Assembly (NCBI GenBank): GCA_022661535.1 | Contig: JAKULF010000007.1 | Location: 2,976,001 to 3,040,000 of the forward strand | DNA length: 64,000 nt | Direction of reading: 5' to 3' | Origin: Eutypa lata | Taxonomy: Eukaryota; Ascomycota; Sordariomycetes; Xylariales; Diatrypaceae | The notes under the pieces: generated by a model | Seen by the model: only the letters and a program-made list of their open reading frames with translations | Database searches by the model: none | What the model was told of the DNA's origin: nothing | Shown here: positions 35,373 through 46,448 of the stretch, one piece after another | Position numbering within the stretch: position 1 is the stretch's first letter | How the letters are laid out: the number at the start of each line of letters is the position of its first letter | Program-made: the position numbers and the translations under genes

Positions 35373-37751
35373 TCAACCAAGTACTATGTCTTTCTTCTTT
35401 ACATTTGAACTTAACTTAGCCCATCCCTGCTTGCTAATACGTCCGAGAGCACGTCGATATGCGATGTTCCCCTTCCACTCGATTAACATGATGTTGTGAC
35501 TTTCGATGTGTTCACAGCCCTGTGCGTGGACGATGTTACCACAATCCAACGGCGAAGTCGAAATCACACAGCGCTTATCTGTCTTTTCAACTGCGTTCGA
35601 GGAAAGCAGGATAATCTGGCCAACTCGATTTTCCCGGAGCCCAAAATAGTTGACCGGGACGCGTAACTGGCAGAGGATTTCACCCGATGGGAGACAAATG
35701 TTGGCATTCGCCAACGCGATTCCTTCGGGGTCAGAGTCATAACGCAAGCCAGCAAAAATGGTAGCAGACACATGTCTCACTGTTCGTAGGAACTCCTTTG
35801 CCCTATATTGCATCCATGATAAAATCTTGACCGCGGAATGCACCGCCTTATGCTGGGGAATTGGGTCATCCCTGCTTCCATTGTTGACACTAAGTTGAGC
35901 AACAGGCTTCAAGGGATCAACCCATTTAATGTCACTTGATTGAACGACTACATTTGCCATCATAGCTGCAAAGTGTAGAAATCCGTAGTCCATAACGCTG
36001 TCCGCAAAAGGTTGGCTTTGTAGGAGGACATTGGGCTTCCAGTTTTTCCCATGGAATAGGTTCTGGATATAAGTCGTTATTACACCATAAGTTGACCGCG
36101 TCCTTTGAGACTCAAAGTTCAGTGCATCATGCCAAGAGACTTCAGAGATTATGCTTCCACAAGGACTCTGATATTTGACGTTGTTTCTGACTGAGAGCCA
36201 GGACCAAGACGGATACGGGAGCGTATAGTGAGTGCCTCTTCTCATAAATTCATGCAGAGAATCCTTGGTCGTCGGGCTGCAGTCGCAGGATCTGTACTCC
36301 GGGACTGTCCATAAAAGCGCCGCATCTAGGATTTCGTATGGTAGACACCAGATGTAACCCCGCGGAAAATACACTGCTCGAGATTCGAGAATGCCAATAT
36401 ATGCCCACAGAACGTCGCTTTCCACCGTGAAAACTCTTCGGGAGAAAGCCTCCACATTCCGACAGTAGTCACTGGTGCGGCAGACTTGCGCCGGTCTGCA
36501 TGCATCATTTGACACATGGCCCCAAAGTGAGATTGACCCTTCGCCTTCACTAGTACGAGACTGTGATTCGAGCCTGGTATCTTCTCTCCACGTAGAATCT
36601 TGGCAGATCCAGAAAAGTTGGTATTCAGTGAAAACGATAATCCTTCGCGCAACAAATGCTTCCTGGAAGGTCCACCCACGACTATCCCAAGACGTTCGAC
36701 TTACAACTTCATTGACTGCTGGCCCAGCTGTGACAAAATGCCACTTGCCGATGCTTTCACTTTGTTGCCACGAATTCCGCTTCCCCGTTCCAATGCCTGG
36801 TAGTCCTACGTGTGCAGAATCGCCCATTGCAGCGACGATAACCAAGTCAGCATTTCCATAGATCTTATGCATGATCGGAAGTTGCTGTGCTTTATCATTG
36901 TCATCGTCCTGTAGGATGCAAAACGAGTCGACCCATATATATCGATGGCCAATGTCTCTTGCGAAATGCATCGCGTCGCGAATGGTCCGTGGAATTGATA
37001 CCTGCTGAAGACCGCCGTCGACTGAAAAACTCGGCAGTGTTTTTTTCGTCAAAGCCGGCATTGTATCCGGACCCCAGACATAGGAGAGTGCCACGTAGCT
37101 ATCATTGGGAGATGCGTTGACGCATTTCCAATGAGTGAGGTCGATCAAACGAAAGGCGTGATGTGTCAGTTGTGTCGAGGGCCTGCACTCCTTATGATTT
37201 GCGTTGCAAAACTGCATCCAGCCTTTAACGAGTCTTAGGTCGATCATTGGGGATACTAATCGCCCCTGGGCTGATGTCAAGGCAGCAAACTGAGGGGGAT
37301 TCCTATTTTGAAGCGGATTGTTTTTCTCGCCTGCGACTAAAATCGTACCAGCTTTAGACAGGTATCCGTGATTAGTTAATAATACCTCCATTGCGCTCCC
37401 AAAATTTACAAACGTCCCATGATTCATTTCTAGCTCTAAGTCGAACATTTTCGGTCTGAGTGTGATGTCTTGCTCAAGAGACTTGTCGTGGGGGTCTTTA
37501 GGGGTAAAGAAAGAAAGGATCAGTCGACATCCTGGACATTCCGGTTTGCTTGAATGGTACAGGAATTTTGTGTGGAAATGGACGGTCTTTTGCTTGAGGA
37601 CTCGGCATTTGTCTTCATCATCATGTTCAGAGAAGAAGAAGCTGTCATCAAAAATTTGGTGGCAGGCGGGGCACAGCCCGTCGGATCGATCCTTATCTTC
37701 CGAGGATAGGTCCTCAGGTATTTTGAAGCAGACCATTTGCAGCGAAGTCAT
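35373..37751 (-). CDS. HET-domain protein
   Basis: Single exon, 792 residues, ATG at 37751. HET (PF06985) proteins act in nonself recognition between strains and can trigger cell death on heterokaryon formation. The N-terminal region has two CxxC pairs (CPAC at 27-30 and CPGC at 72-75), possibly a zinc site. The HET domain starts at YVALSYVWG (219-227) and continues through YIWVDSFCILQDD to SWDSRGWTFQEAFVARRIIV, matching the three conserved blocks in order. The C-terminal half contains the usual IWCLPYEILDAALLW and LPYPSWSWLSV blocks. The final RVGQIILLSS and IMLIEW strands are typical. The frame is intact. A RIP-degraded repeat begins about 300 bp upstream, which could influence its expression (inference). 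Confidence 0.93.
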   Translation of the reverse strand: MTSLQMVCFKIPEDLSSEDKDRSDGLCPACHQIFDDSFFFSEHDDEDKCRVLKQKTVHFHTKFLYHSSKPECPGCRLILSFFTPKDPHDKSLEQDITLRPKMFDLELEMNHGTFVNFGSAMEVLLTNHGYLSKAGTILVAGEKNNPLQNRNPPQFAALTSAQGRLVSPMIDLRLVKGWMQFCNANHKECRPSTQLTHHAFRLIDLTHWKCVNASPNDSYVALSYVWGPDTMPALTKKTLPSFSVDGGLQQVSIPRTIRDAMHFARDIGHRYIWVDSFCILQDDDNDKAQQLPIMHKIYGNADLVIVAAMGDSAHVGLPGIGTGKRNSWQQSESIGKWHFVTAGPAVNEVVSRTSWDSRGWTFQEAFVARRIIVFTEYQLFWICQDSTWREDTRLESQSRTSEGEGSISLWGHVSNDACRPAQVCRTSDYCRNVEAFSRRVFTVESDVLWAYIGILESRAVYFPRGYIWCLPYEILDAALLWTVPEYRSCDCSPTTKDSLHEFMRRGTHYTLPYPSWSWLSVRNNVKYQSPCGSIISEVSWHDALNFESQRTRSTYGVITTYIQNLFHGKNWKPNVLLQSQPFADSVMDYGFLHFAAMMANVVVQSSDIKWVDPLKPVAQLSVNNGSRDDPIPQHKAVHSAVKILSWMQYRAKEFLRTVRHVSATIFAGLRYDSDPEGIALANANICLPSGEILCQLRVPVNYFGLRENRVGQIILLSSNAVEKTDKRCVISTSPLDCGNIVHAQGCEHIESHNIMLIEWKGNIAYRRALGRISKQGWAKLSSNVKKKDIVLG

Positions 37752-38060
37752 GTTTCTTATGAATTATGAATGGGACAGTTGCAGAAGACTTCGGCTAATA
37801 GTTCATGAGAACTGAAAAACCTAGGAGACGCTGGATAATGTAAGACTTATAAGGATCTCTCTGAGTTAGCCCGTGAATGTGCCTCGCCTATTTCCCCGCC
37901 ATTAGGTTGCATAGCCTACCTATGGTAATATCTGCGACCATTAAGCTGCCAGCGAACACAACAGTCAGCACCAAGTGACGTAGAGAATAAACAACCATGG
38001 CCTTACTTTCTCATGGTGTCACGATAGCAGACCCTGGTCTAGGTAGTGAAATAGCTCCAC
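37752..38060. other. Upstream region of the HET gene
   Basis: No gene seen; lies between the HET gene and the left part of the AT-rich repeat. Confidence 0.45.
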
Positions 38061-38672
38061 CGGAGCCCTATATAAAGGTTGAAATACCCCCTCAGGTCCT
38101 AAATGCTTTTCTTTCCTCTTTTCTTCTTTAAAGCTATAACAAAGCAAATACAAAAACATATTAATTACGACAATTATAAGCCCGGGTCCGCATAAACTCG
38201 GTATTTCTATACCCGTACCAACTTCCGCTATCGCAAGCCTTACTTTGCTACTTTTTTAAAGCGTCGACCTTATCGGCGCTCTAATAAAGCAATAAAGCGG
38301 CTAACTTTCTTTATAACTAATCGCCAATCGACGAGCTAGTTAAAAAACCAGCTAAGCTCGACGACCGAATATCGATCGTCAAGCCGATAAGCCCTTTTAC
38401 CCTTATATACATTTAAAGATCATTAAGGCTTTAATAAAGTTTTTAAAAATACGAATTTATTAACTCGCTTTTATCGGCGTTATAATAAATAATTCGAAAA
38501 TAATTATTTATATAATAAAAAAATAAAAATTATATTTTATTTAATAATTATAATAATAATAACGTTTTAAAAAAAACATTTAATAATAAAAAATAAAAGC
38601 TTTTAAAAAAATTTAAATTTTAAATTTATACGTAATTAAATTAAAATTAAAAATAACGTTATTTATAATAAT

Positions 38673-38801
38673 ATTATAATATTAAATAACATTTTATAAA
38701 TATATTATATAAAGTAATATAAAGCGATTAATTTTTAAATTAATAATGTATTTATTTTTAATAATATAATTAAATAATTTTTATATTTTATATTATTATA
38801 A
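38673..38801 (+). repeat. Copy A of a 129-bp direct repeat inside the RIP island
   Basis: Aligns without gaps to 39057-39185 (offset 384 bp) with nine differences, all C/T or G/A transitions. Confidence 0.85.
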
Positions 38802-39056
38802 TTTATTAACTTTTTTTATAAATTATACGTTTAAATTTTAATTAAGCTTATTATTTTTTATAATTTATTAATAATATAATATATATAATAATATTTTAAT
38901 AATATAATAAAATAACGTAAAGTATTTTTCGAAAATAAAGCTTTATTTAACGTATAATTTTAAAATTATTTAAACTTAAATAACTTTAAATAAAAGATTT
39001 TATTTAATATATTTTAAAAATAAATTAAAAATAATTTATTTTAAAAAAAAATTATT

Positions 39057-39185
39057 ATTACGATATTAAATAATATTTCGTAAATATATTATATAAAGTA
39101 ATATAAAACGATTAATTTTTAAATTAATAACGTATTTACTTTTAATAATATAATTAAATAGTTTTTATATTTTATATTATTATAA
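39057..39185 (+). repeat. Copy B of the 129-bp direct repeat
   Basis: See copy A at 38673-38801. This copy keeps more CpG (for example at 39061, 39079 and 39131), so the two copies were mutated to different degrees. Confidence 0.85.
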
Positions 39186-40030
39186 ATAAAAAACGTTATT
39201 TTTTTAATAAAAAAAAACTTAATAAATTAATATATTTAATATATTTAAAAAAAAATAAAATTTTTAAATAAAACTTATCGTTATTATTATAAATTAATAA
39301 ATTAACGAATATTATTAAGCGATATAAATAACGTTTAAATAATAAAAAATATCGTTAATTATATTAATAATTATTTTTAAAAAGATTTTTAAGTTTTATT
39401 AATAATAATAAATTATTAACGTAAATATAAAAAATATAAATAATTATTTATTTTATATATATAATTTTTTATATTTATTATTAAAAAAAATATATTATAA
39501 TAATAAACTTTAATTTAAATAATAAAATAACTTTATTAAAGTTTTATATAAAAATTAAAATATTTTTTTAAATTTTAAATATATTTTTTTTAAAGTTATA
39601 ATAAAATAAATATAAAAACATATTAATTATAATATATAAAAATTATATAATATAAATTAATTTTAAATATTTACGTTAATTAATTAAATTTAAAAGTTTT
39701 AAAATATTTTACGTAAAAATATATAAAAAAAAATTATAATATAACGTATTTAATAATTTTTATAATATATAATTCGTTAAATTTTTTTATTTAATTTTTT
39801 AATATAATAATTATATTATAAAAATATATAAATTTATACGATATATTATTTTTTATTTAATTATTATAATAACGTAATTATTTTTTTTTTTTTATAATAA
39901 TATTAAATAATTAAAAATATTTTAATTGCTTTATATAAATTAAAATTATTTAAACTATAATGGATTTTTTTATTTTTAATTTATTTTTTATCATTAATTT
40001 ATAATTTCAATACTTTTATTATTACTTTAA

Positions 40031-42010
40031 GCAATGCGTTAATGACTTACAAGTCTTTGTGCGAGTGAAATAATGTAGGGACACCTTAGTTAGCGAAGAC
40101 CTGCATTTACGGCTAAGAAGCTTCGGGGGCGGTACATGGCATATATTTTCACAATGAAAGAGGCCTGTCAGTCACCTAAATGTTGCAAGGCCCAAAACTT
40201 TGAAGATTGACGGCGTTGGTTTGCGAGCTGAAACTACTGCAACAAGTGACTTCACGTATATTATGATGCACTATAATTTAACAATATCATCTCCTGCAGT
40301 TGGGCACAATTTACTCTAAATACACGCCATCTATGATTATTTCAGGTTACGCTTACTTTCTACCCCCCTTCTCAATCATTGCTATACACAGACACAACCT
40401 ACCTTGAATAGTCTGGAAGGATAATACAACTAAACCTAATAGATGTCAAAAGTATGTCACATTTCGCTTCCTAGTTCTTGGGACTAATTACATATCATAA
40501 CTACCATAATCTACCAACATATTAAATTCTAGGCCGCGGCTCTTTCAGGGGAAATATGATTAGCTCTTAATCCTGACTAAGAGGATTTGACTATGAAGAG
40601 CAAAGTAACTCCTGTAATAGTAACAGTCATGGCAGTCACTCTTATCTTGACGCTAGATGAAAACTCCATCATATACTCACATTAAAAGGAATCCACTCAT
40701 CCCCTTAAATCAGTTCGTAGGTATTTACCTCGTTCATAGCCATAGAAGTACGAGCTCTTCTACTTTATTCACTTTATACATACTAGTAACATACTGTTTG
40801 TCCTTTCCTTGTCCGGCGAAAGCTCATACGAAGAGAACCCGTGAATATCCTCCCTACCGGCTCAACTAAAGCCCACACTGTGTGCCACGATATAATTAGC
40901 AGGAACCAAGGGTATCCATATCTCCAGATGGGGAAGTACGTTGAATATTCAGTTAGACATGCACGGATATCATCACAGGGAATATCAAGAATATCACGAA
41001 GAAGGGGATATACATGGAGATAAACCAAATCATCAAGATTCACATTTATGTATTAACTGCAATCGGTTTTCGCATGAAACTGGGTGGTAAAAGTGTGGGA
41101 CCCAGCAAAAGACTGGTCTGGAGCGGCATCATATTTGAAGGGATCCCAGGTAATATTTACTCCTGCGGTTATAGGAGACTTGACTAGACGCTCGCGGTTA
41201 GTCTTAATACAACGTTCACCCTAAAACGACTAGTTATTTCCAAAATTCTGAACCAGAGCCTGAATCTGGGGTGGTAGAGTTCACGTTTGTAAAAGATTTC
41301 GCCACCAATCCTGAGGGCCGTGGCCTCACAGGTCGAAGCGGCACACTCTCATTATCTACCAAGCAAAGGCGAAGTTATCCACACTCGAGGTCTAAAAGGT
41401 GCAGTTATATGTAGGGTTGCACGATGAACTAACGCCTAGAACCCATGCAAATCACGAGCCTCGGCCGACCCAACCAGAAACAGGTGTCTTACCCGAAATA
41501 GAAGTGCGGGAGCATTCTCATGGGTCCGACTTAATTGCACCACTCACAACCAAGCATGGCCGTCCGTTTACAGGTGGGAAAATCATAGTGTAAGTCCCCG
41601 CTCCCATTCCCCTAATAAACATTAATTGTGAACCCTTGTTTGTTGCTAAAGCTTGATAAACTATCTCTGAATACCTGTTACCGCCCTTGTGCGAATCGTC
41701 TACTAAGAGCACTTGGCAGCCCACGTGGAAGAGATAGGGATAGCCTCGAAGATTGTCCACTAATGAAAGTCGCTTCGTGACCCAGAATGCCCACGACCTT
41801 CCTCCTTTTGTTCAGCCCGCTATTAAGAGAACCCCGAAACGAATATGGTCAAACGCGGTTTTCCCCAGTCTGGGGGCTACTATATAATCGATCATGGATC
41901 GTCGTGATCATCCAACATATTCCCAAACCAAGCAGCATTGTAATCAACATCAGACGAACACCCTTCTCACCTCCCAGCCAATAGGACTGAAGCCTCTCAT
42001 CCCTATAACC
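40031..42010. other. Long intergenic, no gene seen
   Basis: Normal base composition returns at about 40030. Short frames (40657-40869, 40783-41043 minus, 41399-41593, 41518-41760 minus) show no domain. The right end is the promoter of the pectate lyase gene. Confidence 0.45.
41880..41888 (+). promoter_or_regulatory. Possible TATA box of the pectate lyase gene
   Basis: CTATATAAT lies about 125 bp upstream of the ATG at 42011, a plausible spacing for a fungal core promoter. Supported by sequence alone. Confidence 0.3.
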
Positions 42011-42972
42011 ATGTTTTCCCCCGGCAAACTCGTGGCCCTGGCCTCCGCGCTACCTGCGGCACTAGCCTGCTTGGGCTATGAAGGCGGTGTCCCCACCGCG
42101 ACTGATTCGAAGACCCTCTCGGCGCCGATGCGAATTAAGGCCGGTCAAGTCTTCGACGCCGGGTGGGTCAAGTATGACCGAGGTTCGGGTGCTTGTGGAG
42201 ACGGAGAAGGCGGTTAGTCACTCTATACCCAACTCTTAAATTCCCCAAGTGCTCGATGCTGTCTACTAACGCAGTTGTGTAGGCGACGCCGACGCTGTCT
42301 TCCTCTTAGAAGCAGGTGCAACGCTAAGGAATGTCATCATTGGCAAGAATCAACAGGAGGGCATCCACTGTCTTGGGGCTTGCACCCTCGAATTTGTCTG
42401 GTTTGAGGACGTCTGCGAAGACGCCATCACAATCGTAAGCCTTGCAATAATCCATGAACAGGTGGGGTAATGATGACTAACTCCTGAGACAGAAAGGAGA
42501 CTCTAAGGGACAGGAGACTTGGATCGTTGGTGGTGGTGCTTACCATGCTTCGGACAAGATCGTCCAGCACAACGGTTGTGGTACCGTTAACGTAAGGAGT
42601 AATTCTCTCCCCTAAATCAGACATGTTGGCTTATGTCATTACTTTTACAGATCATCAACTTTTACGCGGAAGATTACGGCAAAGTCTACCGCTCCTGCGG
42701 CAATGTAAGCCTCCCTTATTATACAAGCACACATGTGAGTTATATACTGACATAGAGATTTCTCTCAATAGTGCGACTCGCAATGCCAGAGAAACGTCTA
42801 TGTTGAGGGCACTACAGCCTACGATGGGGGCGAGGTTGTTGGTATCAACCTCAACTATGGTGACACCGCAACTCTCAAGAACGTCTGCACTGACGCTGAC
42901 CATCCTTGCGTCTTCTACAACGGCTGCGCTGGTGGCTGCGAGCCTAGCAAGGCTGGATATTGCTCCGGATAA
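42011..42972 (+). CDS. Secreted pectate lyase, polysaccharide lyase family 3
   Basis: Five exons: 42011-42212, 42283-42434, 42493-42591, 42651-42704 and 42772-42972; introns 70, 58, 59 and 67 bp, all frame-preserving. The product is 235 residues, usual for PL3. A signal peptide occupies about residues 1-19 ([15 protein letters not shown]). The parallel beta-helix core shows [20 protein letters not shown], then [20 protein letters not shown], then AITIKGD. After these come [20 protein letters not shown] and [16 protein letters not shown]. Many paired Cys are kept, consistent with an extracellular disulfide-bonded protein. The enzyme cleaves de-esterified pectate by Ca-dependent beta-elimination, implying interaction with plant cell walls (saprotroph, endophyte or pathogen). 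PL3 genes are typically induced by pectin and repressed by glucose; I did not identify binding sites. Confidence 0.95.
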
Positions 42973-43457
42973 ACCCTATCACGGTTCGGCTAAGAGATGG
43001 ACTCGGTACATATTCACCGTTAAATATACTTTGTCCCCAATACTCTCCCACCCATAGCAAAATTGTTCAACTTTAAGCCACATAGTGTGGCTGAGTAATA
43101 GTAGAAGGGGGTCCCTGGTCGTAGCGTGAAAATAGTCGCAAGTTTAGTCTATGGTACCTAGGGCCTAGGTAGGTATAAGACGGTTGGCTACTCGCTGAGT
43201 TAATTAGGTGGATAGGTAAGTGTTCAACATATACTAACTAGATGAATGAAGAAACTTGGATTTTTACGGCATGAATAGACATATTTCTCTAATGCTTGCC
43301 AGTGCCGGGGATTGTGATAGCCTGTGGTAAGGATACTGGTAAGGATATCAGACATCGAGAGGTGCTAAAAGCGAATATCGAAACTACTTAAACTTAACAT
43401 CATTTAATCAATAGGATAATGCTAATATTAGTAAGAAATACATGAGGAGCGAAACGT
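42973..43457. other. Intergenic between convergent genes
   Basis: Contains a nested TACCTAGGGCCTAGGTAGGTA motif at about 43153-43173; no gene seen. Confidence 0.5.
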
Positions 43458-44631
43458 CTATTGCCAGTCAGCCGGACCACGCCTCCTGAACTCAGCATTG
43501 CCCTTAGCAGCAACGACCATGGAGTCGGCTGAATATATAGGGGGAGCAAATCCGTAATGTTCGTCCATAGCCCCATTCAGCGCTTTCATGAAACCGGGAT
43601 CTTCTACTTCGCCCGTCAAGATGACACGATCTGGCGTCTCCCACGGGATCTCCCGCACCTTCTTCAGAATGGTGTCTTTGACGTCACGCCAGTACTCAGC
43701 CTCGGTAGGGTACTGATCCTTCGCGTTGCTCCCCATCGTGAAATTTTCTACGCGCCCCAAGGCTGACTCAAATGTTCCGACAGCCACCCGCATTCTCGCG
43801 TGCGTCGAGGTCAACGCAGTTTCGCTGTAGTGTACCGCAAGGGTGTACGTCCATGGCAAGTCGTGGTTCTCTAGCGTGCATTGGGTGTCGTTCTGCCAAT
43901 GCTGGCACAGGCCAAACCCGTGGCCGGCCAATGCACTGCCGGTTTCGTGTAGTACAGGTGAATAAAACGATTTGGGGATTATATATTTGAAGCCGGCGTA
44001 TTCGCAGATGTCTTTGATGTCGTCGATGTAGATAGCGGCCAAGTGAGTTGCTCCAAACACCGCATCCTCAACAGTGAATTCCAATTCCGACTCAATCACA
44101 GTTCGAAGCTGCTTAACTACTGAAGCAAGCGCTCCCACTTGAGGGCTAGCTGGAAGGCCAGCCTTCTTGCGAGCCTCCCGCTTTGCCTGCCTTGGTGCAT
44201 CAAGAAACTGTTCTTCCATGTCCCTATATGGAGGGCTAATCCATATATCAAATATTAGCATCAATGTAGTAATGAGTCGCAGGATTGAGTAAGTTTCATA
44301 TAAACTTATATACTCACGCTAGGTGACGCGACTCATCCAGGGACAACATCGCCATTGTATCTCGATACTTGGCATCGCCGTATACGAACCAAGTGTACGT
44401 CCTCGTTTCCTGGTTTTCCTCGTCGACAATGACAGCTGCCGACCCGTAGGTAGATGCCAGACTAAATCCAACACTATAATTGCGCGACGGGGTCGAAATC
44501 GTAGAAATCAAAGGGATTTGATCGCTACGGCCGCCGCCAGACGGTGGTAGTTGAAGATGCTCATTTATAGCAAGTACTAGTCTGAGGGCCAGTAACCACC
44601 CAAGATATAACACAAGTCGTATCTTATACAT
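43458..44631 (-). CDS. Secreted or ER Hsp70-like (actin-ATPase-fold) protein
   Basis: Exon 1 44631-44318, exon 2 44235-43458, intron 82 bp (GTGAGT...TTAG), phase 2; 363 residues. ATG 44631 begins a signal peptide (YKIRLVLYLGWLLALRLVLA). The strand YSVGFSLASTYGSAAVIV resembles the first phosphate-binding loop of ASKHA proteins. Near the C-terminus, RVILTGEVEDPGFMKALNGA and SMVVAAKGNAEFRRRGP resemble the second half of a diverged Hsp70-like domain that I know from many fungal hypothetical proteins. The middle contains LHETGSALAGHGFGLCQHW and a probable N-glycosylation site (ENFTMG). At about 340 mature residues it is shorter than an Hsp70 ATPase domain, so it is probably degenerate. No substrate-binding domain is present. 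Function unknown; identification by pattern. Confidence 0.75.
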
Positions 44632-46448
44632 GATCGAAAGTCTTCTATATACTGTGAACACCAAAAGAAAGAGTTTTTAGGCCTGGCAAGGGAGAATTGA
44701 TGAAACGGCGACTATGTATTTCATTCGCCTCGTGTGTGTGTGGTGGGAGGCAAGTCGTATTAAAATGTAAAACGAAGAATCCAGACCAGACAGCGCAGGT
44801 TCCAAAAGTGTAGGCCAAGGTCTAATGGTCTTGGTTGCTATTCTTGGATTTAAGTTAGTGGCATCATCCTATGATGACAGGATAACAAGGTTTGTCCTTT
44901 AACAAAATGTTATTCAAGTCAGAATTCACAATTAATGGGATCCTCTATGCAGCCACCGTAAGTATGCCCTCCTGATGGAACCGGTGTCTTCCAACTGCAT
45001 ATTTAGTGTTCACCCAACTGTGGCGCAGTACATGGCCCTCATTATGTTACTTGCGCCGCAATTAAAATGTTTCAGTCAATCCCTTCACCCAAAAGTTCCG
45101 TATATATACAGCGTTTATAATATAGGAAAGGTATACTAACGCATCCTCACTGAAATATCTCGACAAGTTCAGCGCACCATTGATGAAATAAACGACAAAT
45201 GCATCATTATATTTATTACATAGCTCCTGAAAGTGGCTAATAATAACAGGCCCCTCCATCAAAGTGAAACGCTATTGTATGTATCAAGATGTAGTATCAT
45301 AACGTAAATATTAGCATTAAAGTAAGAAGGGAGATCTCACAAAGCTTTAAATATCGTTTAATTTATATTCTAAAAGATGTATTAAGTTTGCCTAGATATA
45401 ATACGACCCTTTAAACATGATCGTCAACGACTCGTATGGGAATGAAATCCTAAGGATGGTGAAAGGGGATTTGAATGAGAAGATTCTCTTGAAAGTAAAG
45501 AGGGTCAGAAGCACTGAGTGTCAAGACATGGAATATGAATAAAATCCTTAAAACCTAGAGGATGAGGATAATGCTAGTTGTTTAAGAAAATTCTTCTCTG
45601 TATACATCGTTCGAATCGAAATATTAGTTGATTGTAAAGAGTTAAATGCTACGCGCCTCATAGACTCTTATAAGTCTATTTATTCTCCATTAATCATTAG
45701 ACTAGGTCGTTTCTTCACATTAAACTTTAAAGAGGGACTAACAGGAACACATAAAATGCATAATTATCGGCATTGAAAGTTCGTCATCGCATCAAGGTAT
45801 TGTATGTACTTAGAAATTTGGATAATATATGCTTAATGAATTTCGAAGTGTGTTTGACAGGCAGTCCGGTTAAGATATTAGGTAGGAAGTGCTTGCTCTT
45901 ATCTAACAAGTGTACGATTCCTATTTAATATTCGAAAGCAAATATACACATGGCATTTTGACACATTCAAAATCATCCCTAACCATATGAGTATTGGAAG
46001 AATTAGCCCTTTCCTTTTTTTCTTCTTTTCCTTTTTCAATATCTCATGAAGTCAACACCTCACTTATCGTACTCACCCCTTACTAGGCCGCAGAGGATAG
46101 CATCGCTTTTCTCGCTTGGCAAATTATCAAATAAGAACTTGCTAAGTAGAGGCTCCCCAAAGTCTACTCACACTTCTCAAAGTCTGTTATAAACCAAGAA
46201 AAGAAATTTTACAACGTCGGCTTCTCGCAAAACAACATCCTTCCGATGAAAACGGTTCAAATGAGCTAACCATATTTTGATTATCATAAAAAGAATAGAT
46301 ACAAAAAAAGACGTGTAAAACGAAGTATGTTTTGTTTCCCAAAATCCTACATCAAACCCGATCCCCATATAATATCATTACCACAAAAATAGACACCCCT
46401 TCCCCAAAGCATTTTATATTATATATACAATAGTTTTCATCACCAGTT
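44632..46448. other. Long intergenic, no gene seen
   Basis: AT-rich but with ordinary CpA/TpG, so not obviously RIP-affected. Frames at 45062-45262 and 46177-46368 (minus) have no support. Confidence 0.45.

Larger units (their letters stand above)
38061..40030. mobile_element. AT-saturated, RIP-degraded repeat (probable retroelement remnant)
   Basis: Almost no gene-like content. Between 38461 and 39900 I count about 29 CpG but only 4 CpA or TpG dinucleotides, so nearly every C that could be mutated at CpA has become T. This is the footprint of repeat-induced point mutation. The left part (38061-38440) is less degraded and includes TATATAAAGG at 38069-38078, CCGGGTCCG and several CGAC-rich stretches. 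A 49-bp segment at 38123-38171 recurs at 39585-39633, and a 129-bp segment at 38673-38801 recurs at 39057-39185, both differing only by transitions. The spaced direct repeats suggest LTR remnants, but element class and exact borders cannot be fixed by eye. Confidence 0.75.
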
